Shown: piece by piece, positions 44,455 through 56,931 of the stretch
How the letters are laid out: every line of letters starts with the position of its first letter
Position numbering within the stretch: position 1 is the first letter of the stretch
From: Amaurobius ferox
Lineage: Eukaryota > Arthropoda > Arachnida > Araneae > Amaurobiidae
DNA length: 64,000 nucleotides
Direction: 5' to 3'
Assembly (NCBI GenBank): GCA_951213105.1
Contig: OX578148.1
Coordinates: forward strand, 142,544,043-142,608,042
The notes under the pieces: model-generated
The model's input: the letters and a program-made list of their open reading frames with translations, nothing else
Told to the model about the DNA's origin: nothing
The model's database searches: none
Position numbers and translations under genes: made by a program

Positions 44455-46264
44455 GTTCACGAAACTTGTTATTAAAAAGTCATGTATAGAATCAAATAGA
44501 ATTTTTTGAAATTCGAACGAAGACTGAAATGGATTCTAAATTTTGTATTTTCTTAACATGGCAGCATAGGACAAAATTAGACGTGATTCTGAATAAGAGG
44601 GGCAATGTATGGCTCGATGATCACTCTATTTTGTCGGACCTCGGAAGAACATGGTCAAGTATGGCGTCAGTTGAAAGAGGCCCTTTCAAGTAAAGCGTCA
44701 CGTGCTGTGACCAACAATACAGGTTTTTCAAAAACATCACAAGTTGGGATTCCAGTATGAACCCACACTCCAGTTAATTATAAGTTACAAAAGCAGTTTG
44801 GTCCATTTGCCAATGGCGAAAGATTTGCCGAAATGAGCCCCCTCCAAACGTAAGACCGAAGAATTATTTAATCTCTGCGACCGAAAAATAGCATCGCACC
44901 CCCATTAAACTGATGGTCTCTTGTTATGGGACGACAAGCTGTGTAAAAAATTCCCCTAGCCTAGAGCTTCTAAAATCCCTAAACAACCGCGGATCATCAT
45001 TAGTTCATTATCATTATTCTACGATCCCCCACCAATTACTATAAAATCCTCTAATAAACGCTATTATTTAAAATTCCTGCGTACCCATAGCAAAGCGCAA
45101 TTTATATACGATCCCCTAAAAATATGTACCCCATTCGATTGTGTAGTTCATTCAATTTTGGCTTCAATCGGGTGCCTAGTTTCGTCGCCTTCACTCGAGA
45201 TAAAAGCAACTTCGAAAGAGTGGGCTCCGGGGAACAAATAACTTCATTAAAAGCAACACAAAAATAATAGTATTTACCGGTTTCGAACGCAAGAATAAAT
45301 AGCTTTCTTCTTCGAGACTCACAACAAGTGCAACCTTCACTCGGGAGAGCTAGATCGGCAACGGATGTTAGAACAGCAAACGTGACTGAAGCAGGGTAAT
45401 GAGGAGAGGAGGAAAGTGGGGTAAAACCAAAGAGGAAAGAACAAAAGATAGGGCGTTATAAATAAACGGTAAAATATCCAAGAGGAAAATGAAACGATCC
45501 AAATCTTCGACTTCTCATACTTCTGCCGCAATTCGTGTCCCAAAGCCAGTCCATTGCGAGATGGACCGTCTGAAATCCTTGGTTCTTTCCTTCCCACAAA
45601 GTGTTGCAGAAAGTCGAAGTGGGTTTTCAAATTTCGACGCCGAGAGGTTTATCCACGTTATTCTAACGTTTTACCTTATTGGTTAGCTATAAGGTCCCCC
45701 ATATTCTTTCATAATTTGAGATGCGTCTTTAAACCTCTTACAAAATTCATATTTCTTTTCTTAATCCAATTCCTGTCTTGAATCGCTGGGGATATTCGTC
45801 ACATTTCATGTGAACGAGCTCTTGGTTATGGTGTTCGAACAAAATGAGCTCATAGTCATGTTTCTAAATAACAATTATTTAAGGCTTCAATTGCTGAACA
45901 TTGAGACTCTGAACATGTTTTCAATTTTTCGGAAAACGTCATATTTACCCCCCCATTCCCTTTTTGAATTGGATTTTGTTAATTCTCCTTTTTTCTCTTC
46001 CATTGGTTTGGTTTAACATTTGGATTCTTTTCGTTAATATTTCTACATCGTTCGCTTCCTTCTTCTCATTTCTTTAATTTTTTTGTTTTTCTGAAGTATG
46101 TGTGCTTGGCCTTTTAGCTTCCAAAACAAGTTATTTCCTTCGTTTTCTGTTCTACTTATTTTTTGTTTTTGATTAGAAACAGCTATTTTACTGCTGGTTT
46201 GGACGACTCATGTTGCTTCCGAAACCGGTAAGTTGGTTTTTATAAATTTTAATAGAGCGCTTGT
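44455..46264. other. No gene supported; possible old retroelement tail
   Basis: The frames 45489-45781 have no recognisable domain. ACCGGTTTCG at 45276 and CCGAAACCGG at 46218 form a distant inverted pair. The latter, in GTTGCTTCCGAAACCGGTAA, reminds me of arthropod retroelement tails, but I cannot support a call. Confidence 0.4.
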
Positions 46265-46314
46265 GTTCTGAGTTTTACGTACTGAACATTTGTTCAGTAC
46301 GTAAAACTCAGAAC
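46265..46314. repeat. Perfect palindrome, 24-bp arms with 2-bp spacer
   Basis: GTTCTGAGTTTTACGTACTG... continues for 24 bases, then TT, then its exact complement ending CAGTACGTAAAACTCAGAAC. CAGAACGAA follows as a short direct repeat. No flanking gene explains it. Confidence 0.97.
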
Positions 46315-46609
46315 GAATCAGAACGAAACAGCTTTGAATCCGTTCCCTTTCCTCTTTAGTATTTTATCGTTGCTTCATAGTGTCCTACCTCTTGCTCCTT
46401 CCTCTTTGGTGTTAACTTCTCTCATATTTGGTAACCCCATTTTCCCGCTTGAGTCACGTTTTCTGATATAGTTAAGGTCTTTCGCACTTTATGGAAACGA
46501 TTTTGTATTTATGTTTTTGGTTAGCATTTTAAGATAAAGATTTGGCATTTTCAATATAATCGTAGGCTAAGATCTTGCTTTGATTAGAATGTAGAATAAA
46601 AGATTTATT

Positions 46610-47710
46610 TTGAAAATGGCTTTTGAAATTAATAGATGGCTCAAAGGTTACGTAAATGCGCTTTCCGAGGAAAAATATTCGTATCAACAAATTGTAGAGT
46701 GGGGTAAAAATCGAGGTTATTGCATTTCAAAGAAAGGTATTTTTAATATATTATATGTGAAAGGGAAAAAGCGTCTAAATGAAAGTATAAATGAAAAAAT
46801 GGCCGCAAAATCGCATCCTAAGACTGTTCGAACGCGATAAAATAACAAGAAGTGTCTCTGATCCTAAAAGAAAATCCACCGACTCAAAGCTCTATTGCAT
46901 AGAAACTGGGAATGTCTTCTGGCACGGTAAATAAAATCATTCATACAGATTTGAAGTTAAAAAATATGTTTAAATCAAAAGTTCATCTGCTTTTGCCAAA
47001 GCATATTGCGGAAAGAAAAACAAACTGCAAAAAATTATATGAAAAATACCTAGCTGCTGATAAATGGAAATTTGCGGTAACACTCGATGAGCTATGGGTG
47101 TATTTAAGTGACTGTAGCAAAAAAAGGCCCTTTTCTATTGCTCAACTGACGAAAATGACCGCACGAAATGGCTTCATCCATGTAGAGAAAAGTTCCCAAA
47201 GAGATTCGTGATAGTTGCAGGATTTTCTTACAACGGGCAATTAAAACTCAAAAAAGTCTCAAGTAAAGACAAAATGAATTCCCTCTACTATCAGCAGACT
47301 ATTTTAGAACCCATTTTTGAAGAAGACATTCCAGCCTTATAAGGAAAGGACATCCATAGAGTTGAGTTTCATATGGACAAAGCCTCTAGTCAACTGTCGC
47401 ATATTTAGCAAAGAAAGAATCAGAAACAGGAATAAAATGCATTCCATTTAATGAAATACCTGTGAAATCATCTGACACTTCTCCTATAGACTTTTGCGCT
47501 TTCGGTTTGTTAAAACGAGATTTAGGAAAACTGCTTCCGAGAACACTAAACGGACTTTGGAAAACGACCTAAGAGGAGGGGGATAAAATTGACATGATGG
47601 TGCTCAGAAAAGGTTTACTTTCATGGGAAATTCGAACTAGAGCTCTAGTCAAGAATCAAGGCTATCGGATAGAAGCTAGTCGCAGCAAGAAATGCGCCCT
47701 TTATACATAA
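46610..47710 (+). pseudogene. Tc1/mariner-type transposase, decayed
   Basis: From ATG 46616, a helix-turn-helix-like N-terminus (YSYQQIVEWGKNRGYCISKK) runs to a stop near 46840. Across frames the core then shows WKFAVTLDELWVYLSDCSKK (about 47070-47130, catalytic Asp of DE), RFVIVAGFSYNGQLKLKKVS (about 47205-47265), YYQQTILEPIFEEDIPAL and VEFHMDKASSQLSH (about 47360-47405, second Asp). A frame-shifted segment with SSDTSPIDFCAFGLLKRDLG (about 47470-47530) puts Asp in the third acidic position, and LLSWEIRTRALVKNQGYRIE closes it. I recall close relatives from spider genomes. Many stops; inactive. Terminal repeats were not identified. Confidence 0.75.
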
Positions 47711-49127
47711 AAATGAATTATCAAAAGTGCATAAATTGTCCATAAAGTGCAAACGACCTTCTGTAATATCTCATCTTTACGAAAGACATGATGAAACGTT
47801 TGTGACGTAACTCATTGAAAAAGAAACATATTGGCCGACAGATATTTCGAGACACAACGGAGGACAGATATCGCACATCCTATAAATAAGTGAATCAAAA
47901 TCTACATTCCTGGTTAGTGCTGTACAAACCATTCACCCAACACAACTACTTAGACCGATGTATGGCGCTTAACGCATAAGGCTTTGCTTTGTAAACGTTG
48001 GTGCCACGGAGGAAAATATTCGCCTTTAAGAGTAGTGGAACGTTGTCTAGATCATAAGCTTCATAGAGTGAGACCTAGGTTGTTATGAGGTAGAGTTCGG
48101 AAAAATTTCCTTCATAGGACACTCCACTCAATAAGGGTTCGTTTCAAAAGTTCCCCAACTTTGCCGAAGACCTGTGATGTCACCAATGGACTTTAATGAA
48201 GGTGACTTCAATAAAACAAATTTTTTTAGGTGCCTAATTCCAGAAGTTGTCTCTTTTTATGTACTGAATGTGTATAGGTAGATACATTTTTCTTATACTC
48301 ATTAAGTACACGCATTTGCTTTGAATGATTCAAAAATATATAGAATGACAACAATCAACTATCGCAATAAATATCAAAAACATGGATAACACAATGTTTA
48401 ACAATAAACAGTAAATATAGGTACAATCTCACTTTCGTATAATAAACTGTTGTAGCCTATTTTTGAAATTATTTACCATTTTAATAGTAATTTATGTTGT
48501 TTTGTGCAGATAACAAATAATCAGTGCTAATGAGCACAAAGGTCTGTCCATTTAAAGGTCTTAATTGACATGGATTATTTGTCGATGCAATTTACAGCCC
48601 TATAGAACTTTGAAACGCTTTCTAATGGTAAAAATTTTTAACTGCAAAAACTACTGTTTTAAATGTTACTGAATTAACATATTATTCTTTTCTGTTCCCC
48701 CAAATATGTATTTGTATTTTTACATGAATTATGAAGATCTTTTTTTTTTATGAGTGATCCATGATGATGCCTAGTTGCCTCCTCATAGACAGACCGCAAG
48801 CAAAGCTTTTAACAAGCTTTCTCCCCATTTGATGAAGCATGTTCGTTTCTCGTTAAGCCTCGGGCGTTGTGCCAGTAGCTGGTAACGATAGCCGCAACCC
48901 GACCGCAATTGTCTTACGGCATTCAGACTTGGCAATAAGCGGGTGGGAGGGTGCCAGAAGTGTCGAGAAATCAGATTCGAAGTGACTGAAGGAGGAGAAT
49001 TGCCTTGCAACATGGAATGAGTCGTGGTGTGCGGAATGAATCGAGACATTGGGAGGTGTACCATAACTCTGCATAAAAATAAACAAAATGTGCAGCGTCC
49101 ACTTCGACAATAAAATCTTGTAATTTC
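47711..49127. other. No gene supported
   Basis: Unassigned AT-rich DNA. Minus-strand frames at 48783-49441 overlap the SINE and its flank and are not supported as genes. Confidence 0.55.
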
Positions 49128-49478
49128 GTCTCAATATCTCATTGGTAGAACGTCGGCTGGCCAGTACGGAGATGCAGGGTTTGATTCCCGGGTGGGGCAG
49201 CAAGGCTCTTTGCAAATGCTATTACAGTGCACAGAAATTGGGTGTAGGGCCCAGGCGTAGACAGGATCTCCAAATAAAAGGGGTGGGGTAGCACAAGATT
49301 GTGTAGTAGATCGATCAGTTCGAGGAGAAAGGCAAAAGAAAGAGAGCAAAACAAACTACAGTATTCAAACCCTGGAGTGTGACAACGAGTATCAGGTGGC
49401 AACCTATTGGACCTATCGGAAATAATGAGTAAACATGGCACCCAATGGATTCCTACAGTGTCTCAGCTGCTTTGTGTT
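49128..49478 (+). repeat. tRNA-derived SINE, family B
   Basis: A-box-like TCTCATTGGTAGAACG at about 49136 and B-box GGTTTGATTCC at about 49179, then GGGTGGGGCAG, like a degenerate tRNA-Gly-type head. A non-tRNA body extends to about 49450-49480. The 3' boundary is uncertain. The sequence cannot be a working tRNA, because the anticodon arm does not form cleanly. Confidence 0.6.
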
Positions 49479-50302
49479 AAGAAGAAGTGAAAGACAATGC
49501 AAAACACGTAACGGCAATATTTCAAAGGGAGTCACAGTTTTTTATTATTGACTTCCTTTGTATATTTACATATTATAAAGTCCCTGGGGTTTTAGGAGAG
49601 AGAGCTTTCGTTTGGCGTCGTAGGACGAACGTTCGCTGTACAAATGCAACTAAAGAGGCGAATGGTGCTGTCACCTCTTTTGTATTTATTCTATCGTCAT
49701 ATCTATACAATGTGTCCCGCGAATGAGTCTGAGATGAAAAGCATTCATGAATCGTCTGGTTGGGTTCGCATCGCCTGGTGAACGAAGCGAGCAGGGGAAA
49801 ATAGAAACAAAAGCTATTTTGGTTCGCCATCTTCCTAGTCGAACCTCTACCCGTAAACAGTGTATTAAAGGGAGGACGAAATAACTTCATTTTTCCCTCT
49901 CACCCACATATTTCGCTCCCGTTTTTTCCATACCCAAAGGAAGCATTCATCTTTCACAGTTTGCCAAAGAGCATCTTATCCCCATCTTCCTGCGCCTAAA
50001 GAGCACTCGTGCTGCCTGAATAGTTGATACAAAGTGACACTAACTGCCCCCTGGTGTAGGATGTGCCAAGTGAAGAGGGCTCCACTCTCGAGGAGGGAGC
50101 TGACAGGAGAACGATCCTTCACATCTGAATACCGGGAGCACTATTTGTAAAGACGCGCGTCTCTCTTGAAGGAGGGCTGAGATGTTGGAACACGACACCT
50201 CTAGTGTAGTGCTGTTTATGTATGCGTAAAGGATCTTGTGAGAATCTTCGGAAGAAGAGAATCCGATTTTAACAAATGACGTCAATGTTACTCAAATGGG
50301 GT
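49479..50302. other. No gene supported
   Basis: Mixed composition. Both strands have open frames (49573-49890 and others) without domains. Confidence 0.5.
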
Positions 50303-50560
50303 TTCATTTTTACTTTCCTTATATACATAATGTATAAGGAAAGTATTGTGACGGGGTCGAAAATTCGAATTCGAGTTTTCGACGGGAGAGCACGTTTCAA
50401 GCATCTCTGATCACGAATCAAACATTTTTGAAGTGATGTCTGTGTGTGTGTGTGTGTGTGTGTCAGTGGGTCTGTGGAGACGATAACTGACGAACTAATG
50501 GACCGATTCGAACCAAATTTGGTACAAAAATCACAATCCGCAAAAACTGGAAGCCTATTG
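50303..50560 (+). repeat. Dispersed repeat starting with a hairpin, with (GT)n
   Basis: ACTTTCCTTATATACAT followed by AATGTATAAGGAAAGT forms a hairpin at about 50312-50345. TATTGTGACGGGGTCGAAAA, a (GT)11 tract (50441-50462) and GAACCAAATTTGGTAC near 50510 follow. Similar pieces occur near 44115 and 51200 (TATATAAGGAAAGT). It probably represents a non-autonomous repeat family of unknown class. Confidence 0.6.
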
Positions 50561-50979
50561 TTTTTATACGCAATCGAATGTTCAGAACCCCCCTAAATTT
50601 TCGAATGAAATTTTGAAAAAATCGTCAAAAAATCAAAACCACTAATAAAGTTACGCAAATAGACATTTCTTATGTAATGTTTCGTTAGAAAATGATTGAC
50701 ATAAATTTTAGAACGCTAACATGAACCGTTCTCGAGATATTGCAAATTTTCAAAAAAATTATCAAAAGTCATATAAAATAGAAAAAAAAATCCTATTGAG
50801 AAACATGTTCAATTTTCATATGTAATACCATGCGATAAATTGAGTGACATCATTCTCGTGGATCTAGCTCGTTCCATTCATGAAAAAAGATACTTTGAAT
50901 AATACTTTTGTATTTGAACGCCAATAGTCATTTATTTATCTGCTGTAAGAATAACTTATTTCTTAGTGCATAACGCTTG

Positions 50980-51080
50980 GCGAGATTTTGGCGACGAATT
51001 TGGCGGAATGTCACCAACTTGGCGACTTTTTTGAAATGTTGCCAAATTAACGAAAATCTCGCCAAATGGATAAAAATGAC
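50980..51080. repeat. TTTGGCGA-rich repeat, second locus
   Basis: GGCGAGATTTTGGCGACGAA, CTTGGCGACTTTTTTGAAAT and CTCGCCAAATGGAT relate this stretch to 38480-39280. The following text up to 51140 (CAATATCTTGGAAAGAATATTAGTATCTACTATAAGAAAAA) parallels the complement of about 38590-38640. Confidence 0.65.
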
Positions 51081-51139
51081 GCTAAATCAATGAAAATGAC
51101 GATTAATTGTCGAAAATTCAATATCTTGGAAAGAATATT

Positions 51140-51772
51140 AGTATCTACTATAAGAAAAACCTATTTTTTTACTGTAAAAGTAGCAAATTCATTACATTAT
51201 ATAAGGAAAGTCATGTGTTGCCAACATCAGATTTTTAAAAAAATGGGGGTTTTGAAGGTTTAAATTTCTTTTGAACCTTGTTACATCGTCATTCGGGACC
51301 CGCATTCTGTAACGCCCTGAGGTTTAACTGCATAGTTTTGTTCAAAAGATGGAATTTTTCTTTCCAAATCGTGATATGGTTTTGCAAAACAATGATTTCA
51401 GATCAAAGATTGAAAACTTATGTCGAGAAATATGGATTAAAAGTACAAGTAATTCACAAAATAGAAAAATGTTCCGTTATAAAAGGGTATGTGTCGACAT
51501 GGTTGTAGAAAAAAAGAACCCGTTTGAAATGAGTGTTGTTCGCCTCGTACCACGTGATCTGAAAAATCTGGGAATTTTAGCAGCCATTTGTCAAATAACG
51601 TCTTACTCAATAGGATTCCTGAAGAGAAACTTTGCTTCGCATCAAGATTGCTTTTGAACACAAACACGTCAACAACAATGGGAAATTAAGTGATTTTTTC
51701 CTGGTGGATGATCTGCCCCTATAAAAAACGACCCCAAATGAAAGGACGCTCGGGGTGGGGTGAGGGTGCCAA
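51140..51772. other. No gene supported
   Basis: Overlapping frames at 51278-51667 on both strands have no recognisable domain. Confidence 0.5.
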
Positions 51773-51820
51773 TAGACCCACAGTTAGACCCACAGTTAGA
51801 CCCACAGTTAGACCCACGGT
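51773..51820. repeat. 12-bp tandem repeat, four copies
   Basis: TAGACCCACAGT four times, the last ending CGGT. It translates as repeated NCGS on the opposite strand. 51821-52239 beyond it has no supported gene, but carries GTCGGGTGGTCTGG near 52010, also seen at 23400. Confidence 0.95.
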
Positions 51821-52239
51821 TTATTTGTATTAGCCGACATTTTAGATTTTTAACTCCGCTTTCTAAACTGTTGTTATTCAAATATATAATGATAATATAT
51901 TTTCATTACTATGCATTTACATCCTCTTAGACCTTGCCTTCTATTATTTTCCACACTCCTGTATTATTGTTCCCGATCACTCCAACCCTAGGTCGTGCCC
52001 TAGGACGAGTCGGGTGGTCTGGCTTTTCGACGCTCCTTTATTACGTAGCTTTTATTGGGGAATTTACCACATTTTATGACTATTTTGCATACTGTTATTT
52101 ATATCACACATTTGACAACAGTTTATTTCCACTAATATCTCCTGCGAATGGCAACAGTAGTCTGGTCATTATTCCTCGTTGCTAGTATTGATAGGACATG
52201 TGCTGTATTTTCTCAGGTGTTTTTATATTCTTATTTCAT

Positions 52240-52396
52240 TTTTCAATCTTTTAGTTTGCTGTCCAAGTAGGAAGAGTTTATAGATTTTATCTACCTCTTT
52301 CTTCAAAAACAAAAATGTTTTCCTTCATTTTGAATAGATACTTGGACTTGAAATCGAATTTTTTTCAAAATGAATACTTTTTATACATATACATAT

Positions 52397-52447
<51 letters not shown>

Positions 52448-52975
52448 TTTATAAATGCTGTAGCATACCTAAAAAATTAAGGATAATTTTGCAAATATAA
52501 AAAATGAGTAAATAGGAAAGACAATGTTAAATGCATTTAATTTATTGCGCAAATGCAGCTAATAAATAAAATGATTTCAATAATAAAAAAGTTTGAAAGT
52601 TCAATGAAAGAAAAGTGAGAAGCTGTAATTCGAAAAACCTAATTTTCTAACAAACTTACAAAATAAAAGTATAAATCAGCAAATCTTCAAGCAAATGGAA
52701 AAAAATACAAATTTCGAAACATCAAGTCAAAGAAAATCATCAAAAATCAATGGTATGGAATCGATAACAGAAAAGCAGACGAAATCCAAGCACAAACGCT
52801 ATACACGTAGACAAGGTCTAGGCCTAAATCATGGAATTGTTTACTTCCTCAAAACTCTTTCTCAAGTCCAAGTGTTTTGTAAAAGCAAACACAAAAATGT
52901 ATGTTTCTGAAGAAATAGATAGATTATATCTATAAACTATTTCTACTTGGACAACAAACATAAAGAAGAAAAAAT
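52240..52975. repeat. Inverted repeat with (TA)n loop beside Naiad-type element 2
   Basis: About 52245-52325 and 52885-52970 are imperfect reverse complements (TTGCTGTCCAAGTAGGAAGA against GTTGTCCAAGTAGAAATAGT, then TTTATAGAT...TCTTCA.AAACA). (TA)n lies at 52399-52443. Confidence 0.75.
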
Positions 52976-53280
52976 AAAAGGAAAAAAGGATACCTGGAAT
53001 CTAACTCAACAAATACACTAATCTGTCGATCTCGAGAACCCAGAATGAAGAGACCGGTGTTGCCATTCACAATGAAAAAAGATATGATCTACCGTTGCCA
53101 TTCGTAAGAAATAAATAACAGTAATGCGAAAATAAAAGTATAAGAGATAATATGCAATCAAGAGGGGCAATAGTAGAAAGGCTAATGTGCAAGTGTATGT
53201 AAAAATAAAATATAATTAAAATAAGCGTATGGAGAGATGTCAGGCTAATATATAAAACACCATTAATAGAATTCATTAAA

Positions 53281-55870
53281 ATCCAGCTAATCTAAATTTT
53301 TTAACTATACCATACCATTTACAAAATAAGAGAGATATTTATATAAATTGTTGGTAATTTTTAGATTATCAATATGTATAGCATGAAATTTTTTATCAGA
53401 TAATCTATAAATTCTAAAAAGCTGATTAAGTATAATATTTCTAAACAATAGAATCGAGTTGCAAGAATTAAATAAGATTTTATTAATGTTAAAATTAAAA
53501 AATCTTTTTTATCATATAAATTAGTAACAATTCTATTAGAAGGTTCAATAATAAGATTTAAATCCAAAAAATTAATATTTTTACTAATAATAGCTTCATC
53601 AGGAATTAATTCCAAATTGTCAGGATAGAAATCTATATCTATGACTCAATTTTCTGTACATACTAAGCAAATCAGATCATCAACATATCTGTATAATGTA
53701 TAATCTATTGATGTAAAAGACTATTGATAATGATAAAAATATAAATTAGCTAACATAGCTAACATTGCAGCCACCCTTGGAACTCCTGAGACTTGTAAGT
53801 ATAATTTATTTCCTTGAAAAATATAATTATTGAAAATAACAAAGTGAAGAAGTTTAGGAAAATTTATAAAACAGGTTTGAGTTGAAAGATTAGTAATATA
53901 AGCTTTGTATAGAACTAAAATTACATTATAAATGTCTGAGATCTTGATATTATTAAAAAGATTTTTAAAATCAAAAGTTTGAAATCCTATTAGTTTTTTA
54001 AGTGATGTTAATCTATTCTTTAATTCTTTACTATTATTTAGAATAAGGTAATTATATTGCTAGACTGACGTAAACTATCATTTATTTGATTTAAAGAATT
54101 TAGTAGTAATTTACTCGCAGTAGTAGAGTAAGTATTATGCCCACTAGTTACTGTTCTAAATTTAACGGGATTTTTGTGAAATTTTGGAATAAGCACAATA
54201 TTTGAAAGTTTAAGAAATTTATATTTAATATTTAAATTATTATTTAACTATACATATTGATAATTTTCAATTTGATACTATTAATGGAATGTAAATAAAG
54301 TTTAAAAAGACTATTATTTTTTAAATAATCTAACTGAAATTGTATATAAAATTTTTTACGGATAATAGCATAATTATTAAAGGCTTTATCAACACAGGTG
54401 ATAACAAAAGATATTTGTAAATCATTAATGAAGGGTTTAATATTATCAATATTATATATGGATCTAGACAATTTAATACTACTAATAGCATTTTTAATAA
54501 ATTCTAATAAAGTAAATTTCCACATATATGAAATGCTTCTAAAGGCATAGCATATTTAGAAGCAAATTTATGTATATATTTATCAAGATCAAGATTAATT
54601 GATTTTAAAACTTTAAAAGAATTATTACAAGAGGGTAACTTAATTTAGCGCCAAAAGACAAAATGGGTCTTAACGAATTGTCTTTAACTATACTCAAGTC
54701 TCCTGTAACTATATGCCCCAGTTCTGGATTTAGAAATTTAGCATAATCGTTTACTTTGCAATTACATTCATTATCTAAAATTGACCTAGAATTCTGATCT
54801 ATAGAGAGAGATTGTGAAATTTCATTATAATTAAATATTGATCTACCAATCGGCTTGTTGTATTTAAAAGTCTTTGAAACACTCAAATCTCCAACAAGTA
54901 TTAAATGCTTGAACGTGTTAAATAGATGACCAAAATTTATAGAATTATAAATGGGATGTTTGAAATATATTACACAATATGAATTAGTTGACATATTATT
55001 AAGATGATATTGATTAAGTTTTAAATTTAAATACTTTGATCTTGTAATAAGCAAATCATAGAAAATATGATTAAAATGTTCATTAGCAAGATTTAATTTT
55101 AAGAAAATTGTATAAACTTTATTTAAATGTTTTTTCTTTACCGCAAAAACCCAGGATTTTATTAATTTCTATTGAAAAGTGCTATTAAATTTATTATGTA
55201 AACAAATTATCGCAGCTTTAGAATCATAGCTTTATTAAGGAATTTCCCTTGCCCCGTTTAAATCTTTTAAATTTGACTGATTTACTATTATTTAAAAGGG
55301 ATTTCAAAAAAAGGTGATTAAAAATAGAGTATTTATTATCTACAAAATTATTTTTTTACAATATTACCATTAAAATATATTTGATTTAATCCATATGGAA
55401 AAAGAGTGCACTTTGATTTTATATAGTAGTTTTCAAAATAAATCCTATCTGCTGTATTTGTTCTTATATCCAATATATGTTATGTGATATTTTCAAAACC
55501 GTGTTTAGCAAAGTGTTTATATTCAATTTTATTGGACGTAGGAAGAAAATTATTATTGAGGATAATTTTTGACGTGACCTCTATGAACATTCATACATAG
55601 ATTAATGGAATTACTAGTTTGTCCGATATATGATAGATTACAAATATTACAAGATAATCGATAGATGCAATTAAAAACTTTACAGAAAGGCAGATGGCTA
55701 TCAAGGTTCGTAATTTAAGTTTTAGAAGCAGATGGACAGGTTTTGCAATTTTTATTCTTACAATTATTGAAATTAAAATTTTTAGTGGGGTAATTATTAT
55801 ACTCAAAACTATTCATAGCACAATGTTGGTAATTTGATATCGCTCTAAACAATTCCCAACATAAATTGAA
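53281..55870 (-). pseudogene. GIY-YIG/reverse transcriptase of Naiad-type element 2
   Basis: Read leftward: a cysteine-rich start and NCIYRLSCNICNLSYIGQTS (GIY-YIG, about 55690-55620) with VHRGHVKN, then YPYGLN-type LFPYGLNQI near 55385. 55054-54605 holds the pre-RT region with NECNCKVNDYAKF and LGHIVTGDLSIVKDNSLRPI. 54525-54244 holds VDKAFNNYAIIRKKFYIQ. About 54200-54100 has VLIPKFHKNPVKFRTVTSGH. Motif A-like FKNLFNNIKI lies near 53970, GVP near 53790, and the catalytic YRYVDDLICL near 53695-53665. FLDLNLIIEPSN then follows (about 53585-53550). Frames change repeatedly; dead copy. The domain order matches copy 1. Confidence 0.8.
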
Positions 55871-56369
55871 AATACCGGGCAATATCTAGCAAATTATATA
55901 ATAATAAGTATAAATATGTTGCCAGTCATTAAATCATATAAGTAGTGCAATTCATAAAATTATTAGAATGACAATAAAACAAAGAGAGAATAATAATAGA
56001 AATAAAATAAAATAATTGCTTATATATAAGTATAAACAACTAAGTCCATGTAAAACCTAATGAATAACAGGCGGAAATTACAAAATATTAGAAAACATAA
56101 TGATATATATACATTAGTTTTAAACTAGATTATATAAAGAAACACAAAGTATTAAATAATACAAAAGTGTAAAAATTGGATTCACTTAAAATCCATTCCA
56201 AATAAGTAATAAAATAAAGATTGTACTGAAAAGTACAGTTGACAGAGCTTCAATAATTCATCAATTCATAATACTAAACGCAAATAAACCATCTCCCCCC
56301 CCCCCCAAAAAAAAAAAAAATTTATCATAAAAAGCAATAAAAGCAAGAAGAATTAACAATAGATGATGG
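55871..56369. other. 5' leader of Naiad-type element 2, no gene
   Basis: Very AT-rich, non-coding stretch between the GIY-YIG frame and the pseudo-LTR segment. It holds a short C run near 56297-56306 followed by an A run. It is the counterpart of 23640-24346 in copy 1. Confidence 0.5.
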
Positions 56370-56515
56370 TTGACCTGATGATTCGAAATTTGTATTCTTT
56401 TCCATTTGTTTGAATATTTGCTGATTTATACTTTTATTTGTAAGCTTGTTAAAATGTTAGGTTTTTCGAGTTACAGCTTCTCACTTTTCTTTCATTGGAC
56501 TTTCAAACTTTTTAT

Positions 56516-56546
<31 letters not shown>
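56516..56546. repeat. (TA)n(GT)n microsatellite
   Basis: TA repeats followed by GT repeats at the outer end of the pseudo-LTR segment. 56547-56931 has no supported gene. Confidence 0.85.
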
Positions 56547-56931
56547 TCACATATTATTTATTTTATTTCTTTAATCTAATTTTGTATTTTTGTAATCTAT
56601 ATTTATATTAATTTGTCAAATTCCTTTTCTGCGTCGGATCATCTGCGTAATTTCTGTAAAAACCATTACAGTATGAAGACAGAAATGTGGCTCCTTACAG
56701 TATTTCCGAGCACTTGAGAACGTTCATGGTCACGGACTCTTTTGGGGGTTTTCACTTCTCGTTTTCTCATTTTCTTATGTGTGTTTTAGTCATAAGTTTC
56801 CACATTTTATTTCAGTGATGATAGTCTTTACTCCACTAATTACTCTTTCTACAAGTTGTTGTTTTACCTTTTGTATGCTATTGCCAATTCACATTGTGCG
56901 TTCTACCAAGTGAAGGGGCTTTGAACATGTA

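Larger units (their letters stand above)
52585..56515 (-). mobile_element. Penelope-like retroelement, Naiad-type, copy 2
   Basis: Minus-strand coding remains in the order GIY-YIG then RT, flanked by a 147-bp inverted pair (52585-52733 and 56370-56515). The right-hand segment is upstream in element orientation, as is the equivalent segment 23549-23636 for copy 1, which suggests it is part of the pseudo-LTR. The inverted 3' copy is typical of the complex ends of Penelope-like elements. 52976-53280 has no gene. Confidence 0.78.

Noticed and set aside
44226..44460. Repeat protein (HSYLWHAFIF)
   Set aside because: A 19-bp minisatellite yields the same residues in every frame; no start or context.
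49139..49441. Minus-strand genes near 49.1-49.4 kb
   Set aside because: They overlap a SINE and each other in different frames.
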